A stretch of DNA of 64,000 nucleotides from Galaxea fascicularis (lineage: Eukaryota > Cnidaria > Anthozoa > Scleractinia > Euphylliidae). Made by a program: the position numbers and the translations under genes. The DNA lies in assembly GCA_948470475.1 (NCBI GenBank), contig OX419345.1, forward strand, positions 7,080,590 to 7,144,589, read 5' to 3'. This document shows, one piece after another, positions 47,316-57,571 of the stretch (the stretch's first letter is position 1; each line of letters opens with the position of its first letter). The notes beneath the pieces were generated by a model. The model was not told the origin of the DNA. It did no database searches and saw only the letters and a program-made list of their open reading frames with translations.

Positions 47316-49574
47316 CTACTCAAAAATCTGAATTCGGTGATTATTCAAGTCGGATACAACAATCCTGCCATCATTAAGAACTGCTGTGGAGACTGGACGG
47401 TTAAACTTTCCTGGCTTGCTCCCATTTTGTCCGAACGCTGTCACAAACTTGCCATTCAGTTCAAACACCTGCACTCTATGATTCATTGAATCACAAACCA
47501 ACAGGTGATCTGCTTTGCTTACTGACAGGCAACTAGGCTTATTGAATTCCCCGTCCCCACCACCCTGCTTTCCGAATTTATAAAGAAATTTTCCCTCTTT
47601 ATTGAAAACCTTTATAGAATGATCCCCTTTGTCTGACACTATAAAATAATTATGATGTTGGACACAGTGAAAGGGTCTATTGAAGGAGCCCTCTGTGCCA
47701 ATTTTACGCACAAATTGACCATCACGGGAAAAGATCTTGATTAATTTGTTACCTCTCGAGCTCTCCGCTACAATAATATTGCCATCACTGTCAACAGACA
47801 AACCATGAGGAAACTCAAGCTGGTGATCAAGACTTCCTTTTCCTCCAAACTGGGTAACATACCCACCCTGATTAGTAAAGAGTTGAACGCGGTGGTTACG
47901 ACAGTCCACCACTATAATGTTATCATTATGAAAAGTTATTCCAGTGGGGAAGTCAAACTCTCCCTGCTGAGAACCTTTTCTGCCAATAGATCTTAAAAGA
48001 CGTCCATCACTGTTAAATACCTGTATCCTATGATTACCAGTCTCAGCCACTGCAATCTCTTTTTTCTCATTCACTGCTACCCCCCAAGGGTTGTTAAACA
48101 TCCCAGAAGCCAAACCTTTTTGTCCAAATGATAAAACGGGTTTGTACTGTCTGGGTTGGACTTGAACCTCAAACGGACTGCCATGAACATGTTCTCCATT
48201 TACCTTCACTGATGCCTGGCATGTTCCGGTTTCTTTGGCAAAGTAACTGATCTTGTAAGTGCCATCTTTGTTATCCTGGACTTGCTCTACAGTCGCACAG
48301 TCATGTCCCCGAGGATTTCTGATTTCCACTGTTACAAAGACATGCTCTTCATAACATTGTTCTTCTTTAGCGCTCCTTGTTGTCACAATAATTTGAGCCT
48401 CAAGTCCAAGAGTCACCTCACGTATTCCATTACCTTCCGCTATTGATTGTTGCGGGCTGGTCTTAGTGAGAAGAGTTCTGAAACAGCCAATTTGTTCAGT
48501 GTTGACGCGATCAAATAATATTTGATTTTTGACAAAAACAAACGCGGTTAAACGTCCGCCGTCAAGGTCACCTGAGCAATCTTGCATTTCATCAGCTTCC
48601 TCCTGAAATATTTGCTCAAAAAGCTCATTTGGCTGCATAATTTGACCGCTTGTACTTTGCTTCAAAAGTATTTCACTTTTTTGGATTGCTGTTTCGTGTA
48701 TTTTCAGTTGTTCTTCCATCGCGCGCCTTTGTTTTGACAAACGCTCCAGCGATTCTTTCATTTTGTTTTCCACGTCATCAAAGATTTCCAACTTCTTTGC
48801 TTCGATGGCGGCAGAAATGCAGTCAACAAACTGTTGCACATCCCTTTTCACTCTGGCAGCCTGTTCTTGAATTTTCACACAGTTTTCATCGAGCTTTGCG
48901 ATTTCCATCGTCTCTCTTTCCGCTTTTCGTCTCACAGATTCGATAGCTGACACGACCCTCAACTTTCGTTCCTTTGCTGCTTCTTCCAAAAGCGTCTTAG
49001 CGTGACCTTCGTGATTTGTGAGAGCACAAGCGTTGCAAATGGCAACTTTGCATACAGAGCAGAAGAACTCTAATTCTTTCTTATCGTGGCCTGGCTTTCC
49101 GCAAAATGCCGGCCGCTTTAAAATGTTCTCAAAGTCTTCATCTTGAAAGTCTTTTAAAGCCAGGGCATAGTGTCCTCTGTAGATCTTGACAACATTATGG
49201 GAACTGATACAGTCATCACACCAGAAAGAACAACACTGGAAGCAGTACGAGCTTTGCCCGCCTCTTTTCTCGCAGTTTCCACATCTGACGCCGCTTGTGT
49301 TACACTCTTTTATTGCCAACACATCCAACAAACTATTGATTCGAAAGTTTGTCGGAAAAGCGTTAAGATCACCGCTTCCGGGAATCCTGAAGTTTTGTCT
49401 ACACTCGGGACATGATATGGTTTCTCGAATTCCGCTGGTTTCTTGAATCCTTTGCAGGCAGTGAAGACAAAAGCTGTGCAAGCAAGGCAGCTGTTTTGGA
49501 TCGGTGAACTTGGTCATACAAATAGAACAGGAAACTTCTTCATGAAGGTTATGCAGGAAGGTTTGAATATCCAT
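47316..49574 (-). CDS. TRIM-NHL (RING, B-box, filamin, NHL) E3 ubiquitin ligase-like protein
   Basis: Intact single-exon gene, 752 aa. RING C3HC4 at residues 16-58 (C16, C19, C31, H33, C36, C39, C55, C58). B-box-like zinc motifs lie at about 98-135 and 158-192, a coiled coil at about 200-320 and a filamin/ABP280 domain at about 375-480 ([17 protein letters not shown]). NHL repeats fill about 480-752 ([26 protein letters not shown]) and should form a six-bladed propeller. This is the TRIM2/TRIM3/TRIM71 architecture: E3 ligase activity from the RING, with the propeller binding protein or RNA. Cnidarians carry many intronless members, so a one-to-one vertebrate orthologue should not be assumed. 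The ATG at 49574 directly precedes the RING. The pseudogene at 34882-36489 is a close relative. Confidence 0.9.
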   Translation of the reverse strand: MDIQTFLHNLHEEVSCSICMTKFTDPKQLPCLHSFCLHCLQRIQETSGIRETISCPECRQNFRIPGSGDLNAFPTNFRINSLLDVLAIKECNTSGVRCGNCEKRGGQSSYCFQCCSFWCDDCISSHNVVKIYRGHYALALKDFQDEDFENILKRPAFCGKPGHDKKELEFFCSVCKVAICNACALTNHEGHAKTLLEEAAKERKLRVVSAIESVRRKAERETMEIAKLDENCVKIQEQAARVKRDVQQFVDCISAAIEAKKLEIFDDVENKMKESLERLSKQRRAMEEQLKIHETAIQKSEILLKQSTSGQIMQPNELFEQIFQEEADEMQDCSGDLDGGRLTAFVFVKNQILFDRVNTEQIGCFRTLLTKTSPQQSIAEGNGIREVTLGLEAQIIVTTRSAKEEQCYEEHVFVTVEIRNPRGHDCATVEQVQDNKDGTYKISYFAKETGTCQASVKVNGEHVHGSPFEVQVQPRQYKPVLSFGQKGLASGMFNNPWGVAVNEKKEIAVAETGNHRIQVFNSDGRLLRSIGRKGSQQGEFDFPTGITFHNDNIIVVDCRNHRVQLFTNQGGYVTQFGGKGSLDHQLEFPHGLSVDSDGNIIVAESSRGNKLIKIFSRDGQFVRKIGTEGSFNRPFHCVQHHNYFIVSDKGDHSIKVFNKEGKFLYKFGKQGGGDGEFNKPSCLSVSKADHLLVCDSMNHRVQVFELNGKFVTAFGQNGSKPGKFNRPVSTAVLNDGRIVVSDLNNHRIQIFE

Positions 49575-50326
49575 GATTAACGCTAGAAAAAGGGTACTAC
49601 GATTAACTTAAGTCTTTAAACAATGAGACGTTGTTCCTTTTGATATTTTGTTACGGCTTTATGACTTTTGACCAATGAAAAAGCCGGCTTAACTGAGTTG
49701 TTGTGACGCTAAATTCAATGATTCTAAGAATAATTGTTGAAAACATCCTGCCTTTCTTTAATAGAACGGAGTATCGTTGCTGTCACGGATCGTTACATTT
49801 TAAATTGCCCACTCGAATTGTCTACTCTAATATCTAAGGTGAATGTTTCTATTTTCGCCTCAGCCCGTTATTCACTGACAATTTTGACAACAATGGCTGC
49901 TATGGTGAATGCGATCAGTTGACATCAGATCAAAAAAGCTCATTATATTAGAATCTTTTATAGGTCACATTAAAAGTGAATGTAATTGCATTTCCAATCA
50001 ATTTGGTTAGAATGGCGTGTAATTCCCTTCAAAATTGATTATTAAATTCCATTGTCATTTCATATGCGAATTTGTTGTCGACAAATTCGGCTTTGTGCGC
50101 ATTTGTGGACCATGCACTGTTTCAGACATCTGGCCTTTGAGGCATCAAGGAAGTGGTCATATACGTTTCCCAAAATTTTTACTGCCACATTTGAACATGT
50201 TCTAGGTTGATTTTATCGATCAAATTTTGGCTGTGGTATGTATTCCGCATGGAGATTCATAAGATGCTTTAGTGTGCTTTTCTAATCTCTTAAGTGGCGT
50301 TTTTATTTCATTTTGTTTTTGAGCAC
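49575..50326. other. No gene; upstream flank of TRIM-NHL gene
   Basis: AT-rich, probably containing the TRIM-NHL promoter. No repeats with clear boundaries. Confidence 0.4.
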
Positions 50327-50880
50327 TGTTCCTGTTTTTCCATTGGGAACGTTCCCATCATGGACAATTGTTCCTGTTTTGAGTGGTCCTTTTAGCATCA
50401 AAAGGAACAAACTGTTGTGCTAAATGGGAACAAATTGTTCGCTTAGAGCTAAAAAGGACCTTTTGTTCCGAATGTTTTACATTGAAAGGAACGTTTTGTT
50501 CCTTAAATGAGTGACTTAGGAACAAGTGTTCCCAACGGTATTGTTCCCCTTTTATCCATTTTGGTCCTTTTTGTGCAGTTGAGGAACAATTGTTCCTATT
50601 AATGCGTTCCCTTTTGGAATAGCTGTTCCTTTATGCTGGCGTGAGGAACTTTAGTTCCCAAATACTTGCGTTCTTTTTTCTTGGAAAGGAACGTTTGTTC
50701 CTTTCTTCCGCCGTTCCTGCTTTGAAAATTGGTTCCTTTTCATTAATTTGAGGAACAATTGTTCCGATTAATGGTTCCGTTTTGAATGAAATGTTCCTTT
50801 TTATTGGCACGTGGAACAGTTTGTTCCTAAACACAAGTTCCTATTTGTGCAAAATGGTTCCTATTTAGAAAACGGCAGTT
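50327..50880. repeat. GGAAC/GTTCC motif array with palindromic pairs
   Basis: By eye, 31 copies of GTTCC or its complement GGAAC lie in about 550 bp. At least seven are paired as GGAAC-N4/5-GTTCC (for example GGAACAATTGTTCC, twice). Spacing is irregular and the rest of the unit is degenerate, so it is not a clean satellite. It lies about 370 bp upstream of the recombinase ORF. Confidence 0.75.
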
Positions 50881-51247
50881 CCTTTGTGCATGTTGTTCAA
50901 CAGAAACATTCTTGTATTCTTGCCATCTATGTTTATGGCTTTTAAAATGGCAAAACCTTTGGTGTATGGTTTTAAGCTGGAAAGAACTCGAAACATAGTC
51001 AATAACATATTTTAAAAGACATGTCGGGGCGCTTATTGACTTGTTCGGACAAGGTTGAACATAATTGCACAAACGTCATATGTCACCTTAGTTTTGCAAG
51101 TTTAATTACGAATAGCACACACTGCCATGCCTGAGCAAGCGGGGGCAAGTTGGGACAAGTTGCACAATGCAGCCATTTTTTTTTTCCGTCGCCTTTGTAG
51201 TCTGTTCACCAGTTATGTAAGTGGAACAAACTGTGTGAATCACACAG

Positions 51248-52963
51248 ATGTCAGAGATGAGCAAGAAAGGCAAGGTTGACTGGTCGAAAATTGACGGTTC
51301 GTCACCGAAACCCAAACGGCTTCACTTGGAAAAGGACGAAACAGATAGCTTGTATCACTGTCCGATACAGGTCTGTGATCACGATGGATTTAAAAGTCAA
51401 CGCGGTTGCAGGAAACACGTGAACACCAAGCACAGTTGGTTCTTTTTCTTTGACGAAAAGCCCGATCAGCGAGGGCTCGATACAAGTACCAAAGAACTTG
51501 CCGATGTTGATCAATCGAGTGAAATCGCAAAACCAGTTTGCAGAGTATTGCCTTCATTTTCAGTTTCCAGCCAAATTGGAGAATCATTCACGAAATGGTT
51601 GACTGGAAGTGGTGGGGGTTGCAAGAAAGATCGCACAGCTCAGCAGATAGTCAAGAGGTGCTTCAAATTTCTCCAATTTTGCTGCGAAGACGAGGAGGAA
51701 TTGAGTTTTGAAGTGCTAGACTTTAGCCTGTGTTCTCACAGTCTGTTATTCAAGTTTAACGATCACTTGCAAGACGAATGCAAGCTAGGACACGGTGGAC
51801 GATTGGGCTACGTTGATGCCATCTCTGAAATGATTGACTTCAGAAAAATAAATGGCGCTTCAGACACAGTCCTTCGAAACTTGTCATCGACGGAATTGTG
51901 CTTAAAAAGAGCTCGCAAGACGGTGGCAAAGATGATGAGATTGCAATGGACACAAGATCTAGACATTGAAACTCTGGATGCTAGGGGACACTGGGCAACC
52001 ATGGAAGAACTGTTAGAAGTGGTAACGTTTCATTTACCTCGTTACGAAAACACCGTGAAGACGTGCAAGGCAGGTCAGGGTCAAGTCAACCCCTCGGACC
52101 TAACATTCGCCACGAAATTTGTGGCGGTGTATTTGTTCATCAAGGTGAAGGGGTCTCGCCATATGACGTATCAGTACTTGACAGTCGACATGGTTAAAAC
52201 AGCCAAGGAGAACGGGGGATTCATTGACCAGAAACAGTTCAAGACTGCTGGCAAGTACGGATTCGACTCGTTGATTCTGACCGACGCAAGCATGCAGCTG
52301 CTCGATAGCTACATCAATTTCGTAAGGCCATTGCTCAAACCCCAGTGCGAGTTCGTTCTGGTCACGAGAAACGGAGGCCAACACAGCAAATTGGGCGACG
52401 TCATGAGTAAACTAGTCTTTGACGCAATCGGAAAGTACATTCACCCGACGCGCTATCGCCAAATCGTCGAAACAGAAAGCCTCAATCAGCTCACTAGTAA
52501 AGAGCAAAGGATTTTGTCGGAAGATCAGAAACACAGCTCGGCCGTCGCCAAAGTTTACTATCAAAAGCAGAGGTCGCGCGAGGTTGCTGCGAAGGCTCAC
52601 GAGTGTCTGCAAAAACTACAAGGTACTAAGGGCTCTGAAGTGGGTAAGGAGGTGAACACGAGGTTTGGCGATTCAACTTCAAGTTCTGCGACACTGGCTG
52701 AAAGCACAGAATCGAAAAGCGTAGTGTGCCCTGAGAGGGATGCCCCACCTTCGAACCAATTGCGAATCCAAAGAAGTCAGCGCAGGGTGTTGAAATTTAC
52801 AGCATACGAGGACGAGTTTCTCAAGAAAGGAATTGCTAAGCACGGATTTGGACAGTGGACAGCGATTTTGAGAGATTCCGAGTACACATTTCAAGACTTC
52901 AGAACAGCAGACTCTCTAAAGAAAAGGGCAGGACTCAAATTTTCATCGGGGCCATACTCCTGA
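51248..52963 (+). CDS. C2H2 / tyrosine recombinase-like / Myb protein (Crypton-like)
   Basis: 571 aa, uninterrupted. A C2H2 finger spans C38, C43, H57, H62. Residues about 290-440 carry a full tyrosine-recombinase signature: R304 in KGSRHMTYQYLTVDM, a candidate lysine K332, H399 and R402 in IHPTRYRQ, H429, and Tyr 437/438 in HSSAVAKVYYQ as nucleophile. The C-terminus (about 511-560) is a Myb/SANT-like domain (FTAYEDEFLKKGIAKHGFGQW). ORFs of this type occur in many copies in corals (recalled). The fold points to site-specific DNA strand exchange, as in Crypton transposases; binding modules at both ends suggest it recognises its own DNA. The ATG at 51248 lies a few bases after a possible acceptor (CACAG), so an upstream non-coding exon is possible. 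The gene converges on the helicase gene at 53272. A domesticated host protein is the alternative. Confidence 0.75.
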   Translation: MSEMSKKGKVDWSKIDGSSPKPKRLHLEKDETDSLYHCPIQVCDHDGFKSQRGCRKHVNTKHSWFFFFDEKPDQRGLDTSTKELADVDQSSEIAKPVCRVLPSFSVSSQIGESFTKWLTGSGGGCKKDRTAQQIVKRCFKFLQFCCEDEEELSFEVLDFSLCSHSLLFKFNDHLQDECKLGHGGRLGYVDAISEMIDFRKINGASDTVLRNLSSTELCLKRARKTVAKMMRLQWTQDLDIETLDARGHWATMEELLEVVTFHLPRYENTVKTCKAGQGQVNPSDLTFATKFVAVYLFIKVKGSRHMTYQYLTVDMVKTAKENGGFIDQKQFKTAGKYGFDSLILTDASMQLLDSYINFVRPLLKPQCEFVLVTRNGGQHSKLGDVMSKLVFDAIGKYIHPTRYRQIVETESLNQLTSKEQRILSEDQKHSSAVAKVYYQKQRSREVAAKAHECLQKLQGTKGSEVGKEVNTRFGDSTSSSATLAESTESKSVVCPERDAPPSNQLRIQRSQRRVLKFTAYEDEFLKKGIAKHGFGQWTAILRDSEYTFQDFRTADSLKKRAGLKFSSGPYS

Positions 52964-53271
52964 ACTGAACACTTTTTCTCTAAGTTGTTTTTGGCATATC
53001 TGCTACTTAGAAAGCTTGTTGTCCTTTAGCATCGAATATAGACCAAACTCTCGGCAACATTCGTTTCATAAGTTACTGCTGCAATTTAATGCCCCTTTGT
53101 ATACATGTATATGAGAGCACTTGTATCTTTCAGAGTCCCTAGTAAAGCCAAATATTAAGCTAAAGGAGGTACCTTACAGATCAAATCTCAATATCAGTTT
53201 GTGACTCAAATGCCAAGTTGATTCGCCATGGAGACTTTATGTTTATTGTTGACTCGGAGTGAAAAAGTGAG
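52964..53271. other. Spacer between convergent genes
   Basis: About 300 bp between the stop codons of the recombinase-like and helicase genes. Presumably holds both 3' UTRs; no feature recognised. Confidence 0.5.
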
Positions 53272-55938
53272 TTATTCTTCCTCTCTTAGGCACTGGTGTA
53301 TTGGTTCTTCTTTGCTCATTTCGTCGTTTCTGAGACCTTCGTCTCGGGGTGGATGAGCGGCCGTGGTGGGCGTGGGCGTTATGAAGAGGTCTTCCTCGTC
53401 GTCTCCTGCCATCTCTTCACAAGGATAGGGTAGGGGGCACCAGATGCTGTTGATGAGGTGCGCTTGCGACGGGGGGACCCACTTCATCTCCACGGCCTTC
53501 TTCCTCCGCTCCAACAGTGCCACTTTCGCAAGTCCGGGAACTTCTTCCCTCTTGAAATTCAACTTAAGCGCTTCAACAGTCACTTCTAACATGTACTGGA
53601 TTGCACGCTTCACATCATCGTCCGTCGCCGAATCTTCGTTTCTCTGGAGGTCTCGAAGTTCCTTTTCCTTCTCTAAAATCCACTCGTTGTTGAAGTACTC
53701 CCGCGCTTTCTTTTCGAGCATCCGTTGGTCTTCTTCTTTCTTCCTCGTGAAGTATTCCTCTCTAGTACGCTCTATATTCGGGCGGTAAGGACCGGTGACC
53801 GACTCTAGCAAGTGGACGTCTTCCTCCTTCATCATGCCCAGCGAGATCCATCGTTCTTTGGTTTCTTCCAGCACGCGTAATCGTGCGCGCTCTTCCCGGT
53901 TGACCCTTTCATCGACTGTGCGTTTTACTTCGGCGGCGATTAGATCAAGTTGCCTCTGCTTGAGACTGTGGCATGGCTGTTGTTCTCTCATGCGTGCAAT
54001 ATGCTCCAGACTCTCCTTCCATCCTCCTGAATTGGCACAATTACTGTCCGACTCTTCGCTCTCTCCCTCCACATCACTGTCATCTGTGGCCGTGTTCGGT
54101 GCCGCCTGCTCACTCCCTTCTCGCTCGCTTTCGCTTTCGTCCAGCTCGATGGTTCTAATCCTTTCTTTTTCCTCTTCGTCGATCTCGCCTTGCTGTAAAC
54201 TGGTCCCCGGCATGGGAGGGGGTAGCTCATCGTCAGGTGTGTATGCGAGCCCACATGCCCAAACAATACAGTCCATTGCATTGGTTCGCAAGAATTCTTG
54301 TACTCCTGCTACACGCGGAGAGGTCAAGCTTTTAAAGGAAAACTTTCTTAGGCGGGCCTCCATGGCGGTGTTGTGCTCCTGGCCGAAATCCATCTCCGTT
54401 TGAGAGGTGATAAACATTGGACATCTTATGACTGCTAGACTTGATGTCTTGTACTTGCGGTCGTGTGCCGTGAGCCCACCTTGCGTCAGGATCTTCCAGT
54501 CGTCCGGATCCATCAGCTTGGCATGTGCCTCATCAAGGAAAATGATCTGAGTGTGTTCATCGACCAAGCTCTTGTTGAATGCCTTTTGCTTAGTGATCAT
54601 GGCAATGTATCTTGCTGGTATCAAGCTTGTGATGGGCGTAAAAAGGCTCGTTTTTCCGCTGTTAGGCTCTCCGATAAGGCACATGACCTTTTCTTTGTGC
54701 TGTTTAATTCGACAGTTGAGGAGGCGTATGTAGTATTCGCAAAAGTGCGCCATTTGCAGCTGATTGAGGCTATTCTCCAATATTTGTTTGAAGTATCTTG
54801 GATCTGGCGTCTTGGTGTGTTCGTATTCCATGTAAGCCCTGGGAGACTCTTTGCCAATGTCCGTGTCTTTGATGGGATGTAAAACGAACTTTCGTTGGCT
54901 TATTGAGAAGCACCATCCTCCATTCACTTCGATAAGGTCGTAGTTGATACGCAGCTGCTTCATGAACTCGCATTCTCTATCACCAAGGATTTCTACGAGC
55001 TTGTTTAGATGCTTGATAATGGTGTCTTTGAACTGATCGTTGCTTCCCAAGAGAGACAGGAATTTCTTTACCGAACAGCAGTGCTGATATGTGTATTTCG
55101 AATTCTTCACCTTTTTGAAAACTTCTCCACTGTACAGAGCGTAACCCAATTTCCCCATGGCTCGTTCGATGTCATTCATCGCTACCACAATCGGCGATGC
55201 GAGGGCTTTTGTGACTTTTGAGGCGTCCGATGGCAAATCGCATGCTTCGATGCCAAACACGTCAAATTGGAGGCCGGAACTGACGAGAGATGGCATTAAC
55301 TTGTCTCGCAGCCTTGCAGTAAACGAGCTACAAACAACTTGTAACCTGACAACACGCTCACTTGCGTGAACTGACTCCAAGGGCTCCTCGATCAGTTGCT
55401 CTTGTAGCAATTGAAGATTGTGGGAAAAAGACATGTCCACTTTGGTCTGCATGAAGTGATTGTTGTGATCTTTTAGTGTGGTGCACAATGGTGCGCATGC
55501 TTCCTCTTCACTTCCTCTTTTGCAGACTGGCAGAGCTTTAGCTGTCACTTCCATGCCTGTTCCTAATAGGGCCGAATGCAGGGGTACCGTTGATACACGT
55601 GTGCCGTTGGAGGACTGTACTGCAATCCAGTAAGTTATTGCTGGCCAATACTTTTCTCTCAAGTTATCGTTGTGGTCGTCCTCTTGTTCATGGTCGTTTG
55701 CATTTCCCCCCTTTGCTTTACTTCGTATCTCCAAGGCGGCAACAGAGGAGAAGAAAAATGCTACTCCCTTCATTATCTTAATCTTTTCGTCACATTCGTC
55801 ACGCTTCTGGCAAATGTCTAGCCACAGATCGTCACAAGACATCCCTTCATGTTTGTTGTAGGATAATTTAGCTGATAAGAGCGAGCAAGTTCCCTGGACA
55901 GTTGGTAAGACCTTGCTAAGCAGGGCGCTTCGTATACC
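53272..55938 (-). CDS. Superfamily 3 helicase, parvovirus NS1/papillomavirus E1-like
   Basis: About 888 codons. Numbering from the open-frame start, Walker A is GEPNSGKTS at 428-436, Walker B IIFLDEAHA at 470-478, motif C around CPMFITSQTEM at 511-521, and an arginine-finger-like ARLRKFSF near 533-540. These are SF3 features of viral replication initiators that melt and unwind origins as hexamers. The region before it (about 200-400) could be an origin-binding domain but matches no HUH motif I can see. From about 590 to 850 the chain is very rich in Glu, Arg and Lys and probably coiled coil. There is no ATG before residue 38 (55842). A consensus acceptor (ATATCTTTCAG, then GGTATACG) at 55938 suggests a spliced upstream exon that I did not find; otherwise translation starts at 55842. 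No lesions over 2.6 kb implies recent activity or selection. Confidence 0.75.
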   Translation of the reverse strand, partial: GIRSALLSKVLPTVQGTCSLLSAKLSYNKHEGMSCDDLWLDICQKRDECDEKIKIMKGVAFFFSSVAALEIRSKAKGGNANDHEQEDDHNDNLREKYWPAITYWIAVQSSNGTRVSTVPLHSALLGTGMEVTAKALPVCKRGSEEEACAPLCTTLKDHNNHFMQTKVDMSFSHNLQLLQEQLIEEPLESVHASERVVRLQVVCSSFTARLRDKLMPSLVSSGLQFDVFGIEACDLPSDASKVTKALASPIVVAMNDIERAMGKLGYALYSGEVFKKVKNSKYTYQHCCSVKKFLSLLGSNDQFKDTIIKHLNKLVEILGDRECEFMKQLRINYDLIEVNGGWCFSISQRKFVLHPIKDTDIGKESPRAYMEYEHTKTPDPRYFKQILENSLNQLQMAHFCEYYIRLLNCRIKQHKEKVMCLIGEPNSGKTSLFTPITSLIPARYIAMITKQKAFNKSLVDEHTQIIFLDEAHAKLMDPDDWKILTQGGLTAHDRKYKTSSLAVIRCPMFITSQTEMDFGQEHNTAMEARLRKFSFKSLTSPRVAGVQEFLRTNAMDCIVWACGLAYTPDDELPPPMPGTSLQQGEIDEEEKERIRTIELDESESEREGSEQAAPNTATDDSDVEGESEESDSNCANSGGWKESLEHIARMREQQPCHSLKQRQLDLIAAEVKRTVDERVNREERARLRVLEETKERWISLGMMKEEDVHLLESVTGPYRPNIERTREEYFTRKKEEDQRMLEKKAREYFNNEWILEKEKELRDLQRNEDSATDDDVKRAIQYMLEVTVEALKLNFKREEVPGLAKVALLERRKKAVEMKWVPPSQAHLINSIWCPLPYPCEEMAGDDEEDLFITPTPTTAAHPPRDEGLRNDEMSKEEPIHQCLREEE

Positions 55939-55953
55939 CTGAAAGATATACAA

Positions 55954-56316
55954 GTAAAAGAAGGAGAAAAATCAGAACAGAATGTCACTCAAGTGCCCAG
56001 GGAAAAAGAAAACAGCAAAAAAAATCAGAACAGAATGTCACTAAAGTTGAGGTTTTGTCGATATTACAATCTACACGGTATCAGATTAACAGGTTAAGGC
56101 CCAAGCGTTTCATTCTTAACATGTTACATTTAAGCTAAACTTCGTTCATTAAAAGTACCGAAAGCAGCTTTTCTTCCTTAACTTGTTTGATTAAAAGCTG
56201 CGAAGAAGGGACATGACTGTCATCGAGTGAAAGGGGAATTAGTTTTACGGTGGTCTACTTTTATAGCTTGATGGCTAGATTGTTAAAATTCCACGGTGTG
56301 GTATATTTGTGCTGAT
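55954..56316. other. Upstream flank of the helicase gene
   Basis: If the acceptor at 55938 is used, the 5' exon should lie here or further right. Candidate short frames exist, but none shows a decisive donor. TCAGAACAGAATGTCACT occurs twice, at about 55970-55990 and 56026-56042. Confidence 0.4.
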
Positions 56317-56605
56317 ACATGTAAGACAAAAAAGGTGCTACGGTGCAAAAAAAAATGCCCCGAACAATTTACAAGGATTACGTAATCGCTGTCAAACGCA
56401 AGCACAGTTGCGTTGTACATATTGCCATACATGTAAGACAAAAAGAAGGTGCTACGGTGCAAAAAAAATGTCCCGAACAATTTACAAGTATTACATAATC
56501 GCTGTCAAACGCAAGCACAGTTGCGTTGTACATGTTGCCATACATGTAAGACAAAAAGGTGCTACGGTGCCAAAAAATGCCCCGTATAATTTACAAGGGT
56601 TGTCA
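56317..56605. repeat. Tandem repeat, 112-113-bp unit, 2.6 copies
   Basis: ACATGTAAGACAAAAA starts units at 56317, 56429 and 56542. Each contains GGTGCTACGGTGC, an A-run, ATTTACAAG, and (in the first two) GCTGTCAAACGCAAGCACAG. Copies are highly similar, so the array is young. Confidence 0.8.
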
Positions 56606-57137
56606 ACTTCGTTGACAATTCACAAACAGTGGATAATGGGACATTAATCAAAATAATAATCGCCAGAGTTGTTTTTTGAATTTAATTTTTTGTTTGTGCT
56701 TCAAAAGTGGGCAAGCATAGGCATTCTGTGCCAAGCATGCGGTTTGTAGATGTTTCGTCATCGCAGAATACATTAGTTTTGTTAAGAATGTGGAAACAAG
56801 CATGGTTTTTGCTTGAGTAGTTATAGAGTTGGGGGTACCAGAGCATTTTCTCATTATCTGTTACCAAACCCAACTCAAATATAATAGCTTCCAACTTATA
56901 ACTAAATTTTAGCAATCTATATATTTTTTAAAATGCGTGACTTTCTCGGAAAAATCACCAAGCGTGTCATTCTCGGAATTTTAGGGAAACCCCCTATGAA
57001 ATGAGTCATCATCACGAGACAGTCATAAGACAGTCGTATGATTTTTATTAGCCAATCAAAAGCTCCACATTTTCACTTCATAATTGTGAAACTTTTCAGT
57101 GAAATTCATTTCATTTGTGAAGTCTGAAGAAAGAAAG
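56606..57137. other. No gene; possible terminus region of the viral element
   Basis: AT-rich transition from the moderately GC helicase region to the AT-rich Polinton-like block. The element's terminal inverted repeat would be expected between here and 57571, but only one end is in the window, so it cannot be recognised. Confidence 0.35.
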
Positions 57138-57518
57138 ATGCCTTACTCTCTAAAACAACTGGACCAACGCTATGAGAGTGTTTGCAATAACCTAACTGAT
57201 GCTAAGGAGTACACCTTACAAAATTTGAAGACAACTATTGAGATAAACCTTGAAGAGTTTTTTAACAGTCTAAATGCAAGGAACCTAGAGGAATGCGAAG
57301 CAGAGTTTGGTGTTATTGAGGAGACAATTCATCAATGTCGAGTGGCCATAAGAATTGAAAAGTCGCGGCGCTTGTTGCAAGATGAGATCCAGAAGAAGAC
57401 TACTGAAGATCACGAAAAGAGAATTAAGAAACATTCATTTCAGCTGAAAAGGAGGAAATCACGTTTGGTTAAAGCAACACCATATCAAATACCACAACAG
57501 GATTCGATTGGACATTGA
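57138..57518 (+). CDS. Small predicted coiled-coil protein of unknown function
   Basis: 126 aa from the first ATG (57138); the frame is open for 13 more codons upstream without an ATG. It is largely helical and charged (KQLDQRYESVCNNL, then RIEKSRRLLQDEIQKKTTED), and the C-terminus is basic (KRIKKHSFQLKRRKSR). I recognise no domain. It is oriented opposite to the polymerase and ends only 54 bp from the polymerase stop, so the two converge. It may be the outermost gene of the viral element, a fragment of a host gene, or chance. Confidence 0.4.
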   Translation: MPYSLKQLDQRYESVCNNLTDAKEYTLQNLKTTIEINLEEFFNSLNARNLEECEAEFGVIEETIHQCRVAIRIEKSRRLLQDEIQKKTTEDHEKRIKKHSFQLKRRKSRLVKATPYQIPQQDSIGH

Positions 57519-57571
57519 AATTGGACTATGATCTGTTTACCGTAGTTTGACGTCATCAGACAAGTATGCTT

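Noticed and set aside
53444..54403. Serine-rich plus-strand ORFs opposite the helicase gene
   Set aside because: Antisense shadows of its charged C-terminal coding sequence.
56317..56605. CRISPR-like array
   Set aside because: Units are contiguous 112-bp tandem repeats without unique spacers, in an animal genome.
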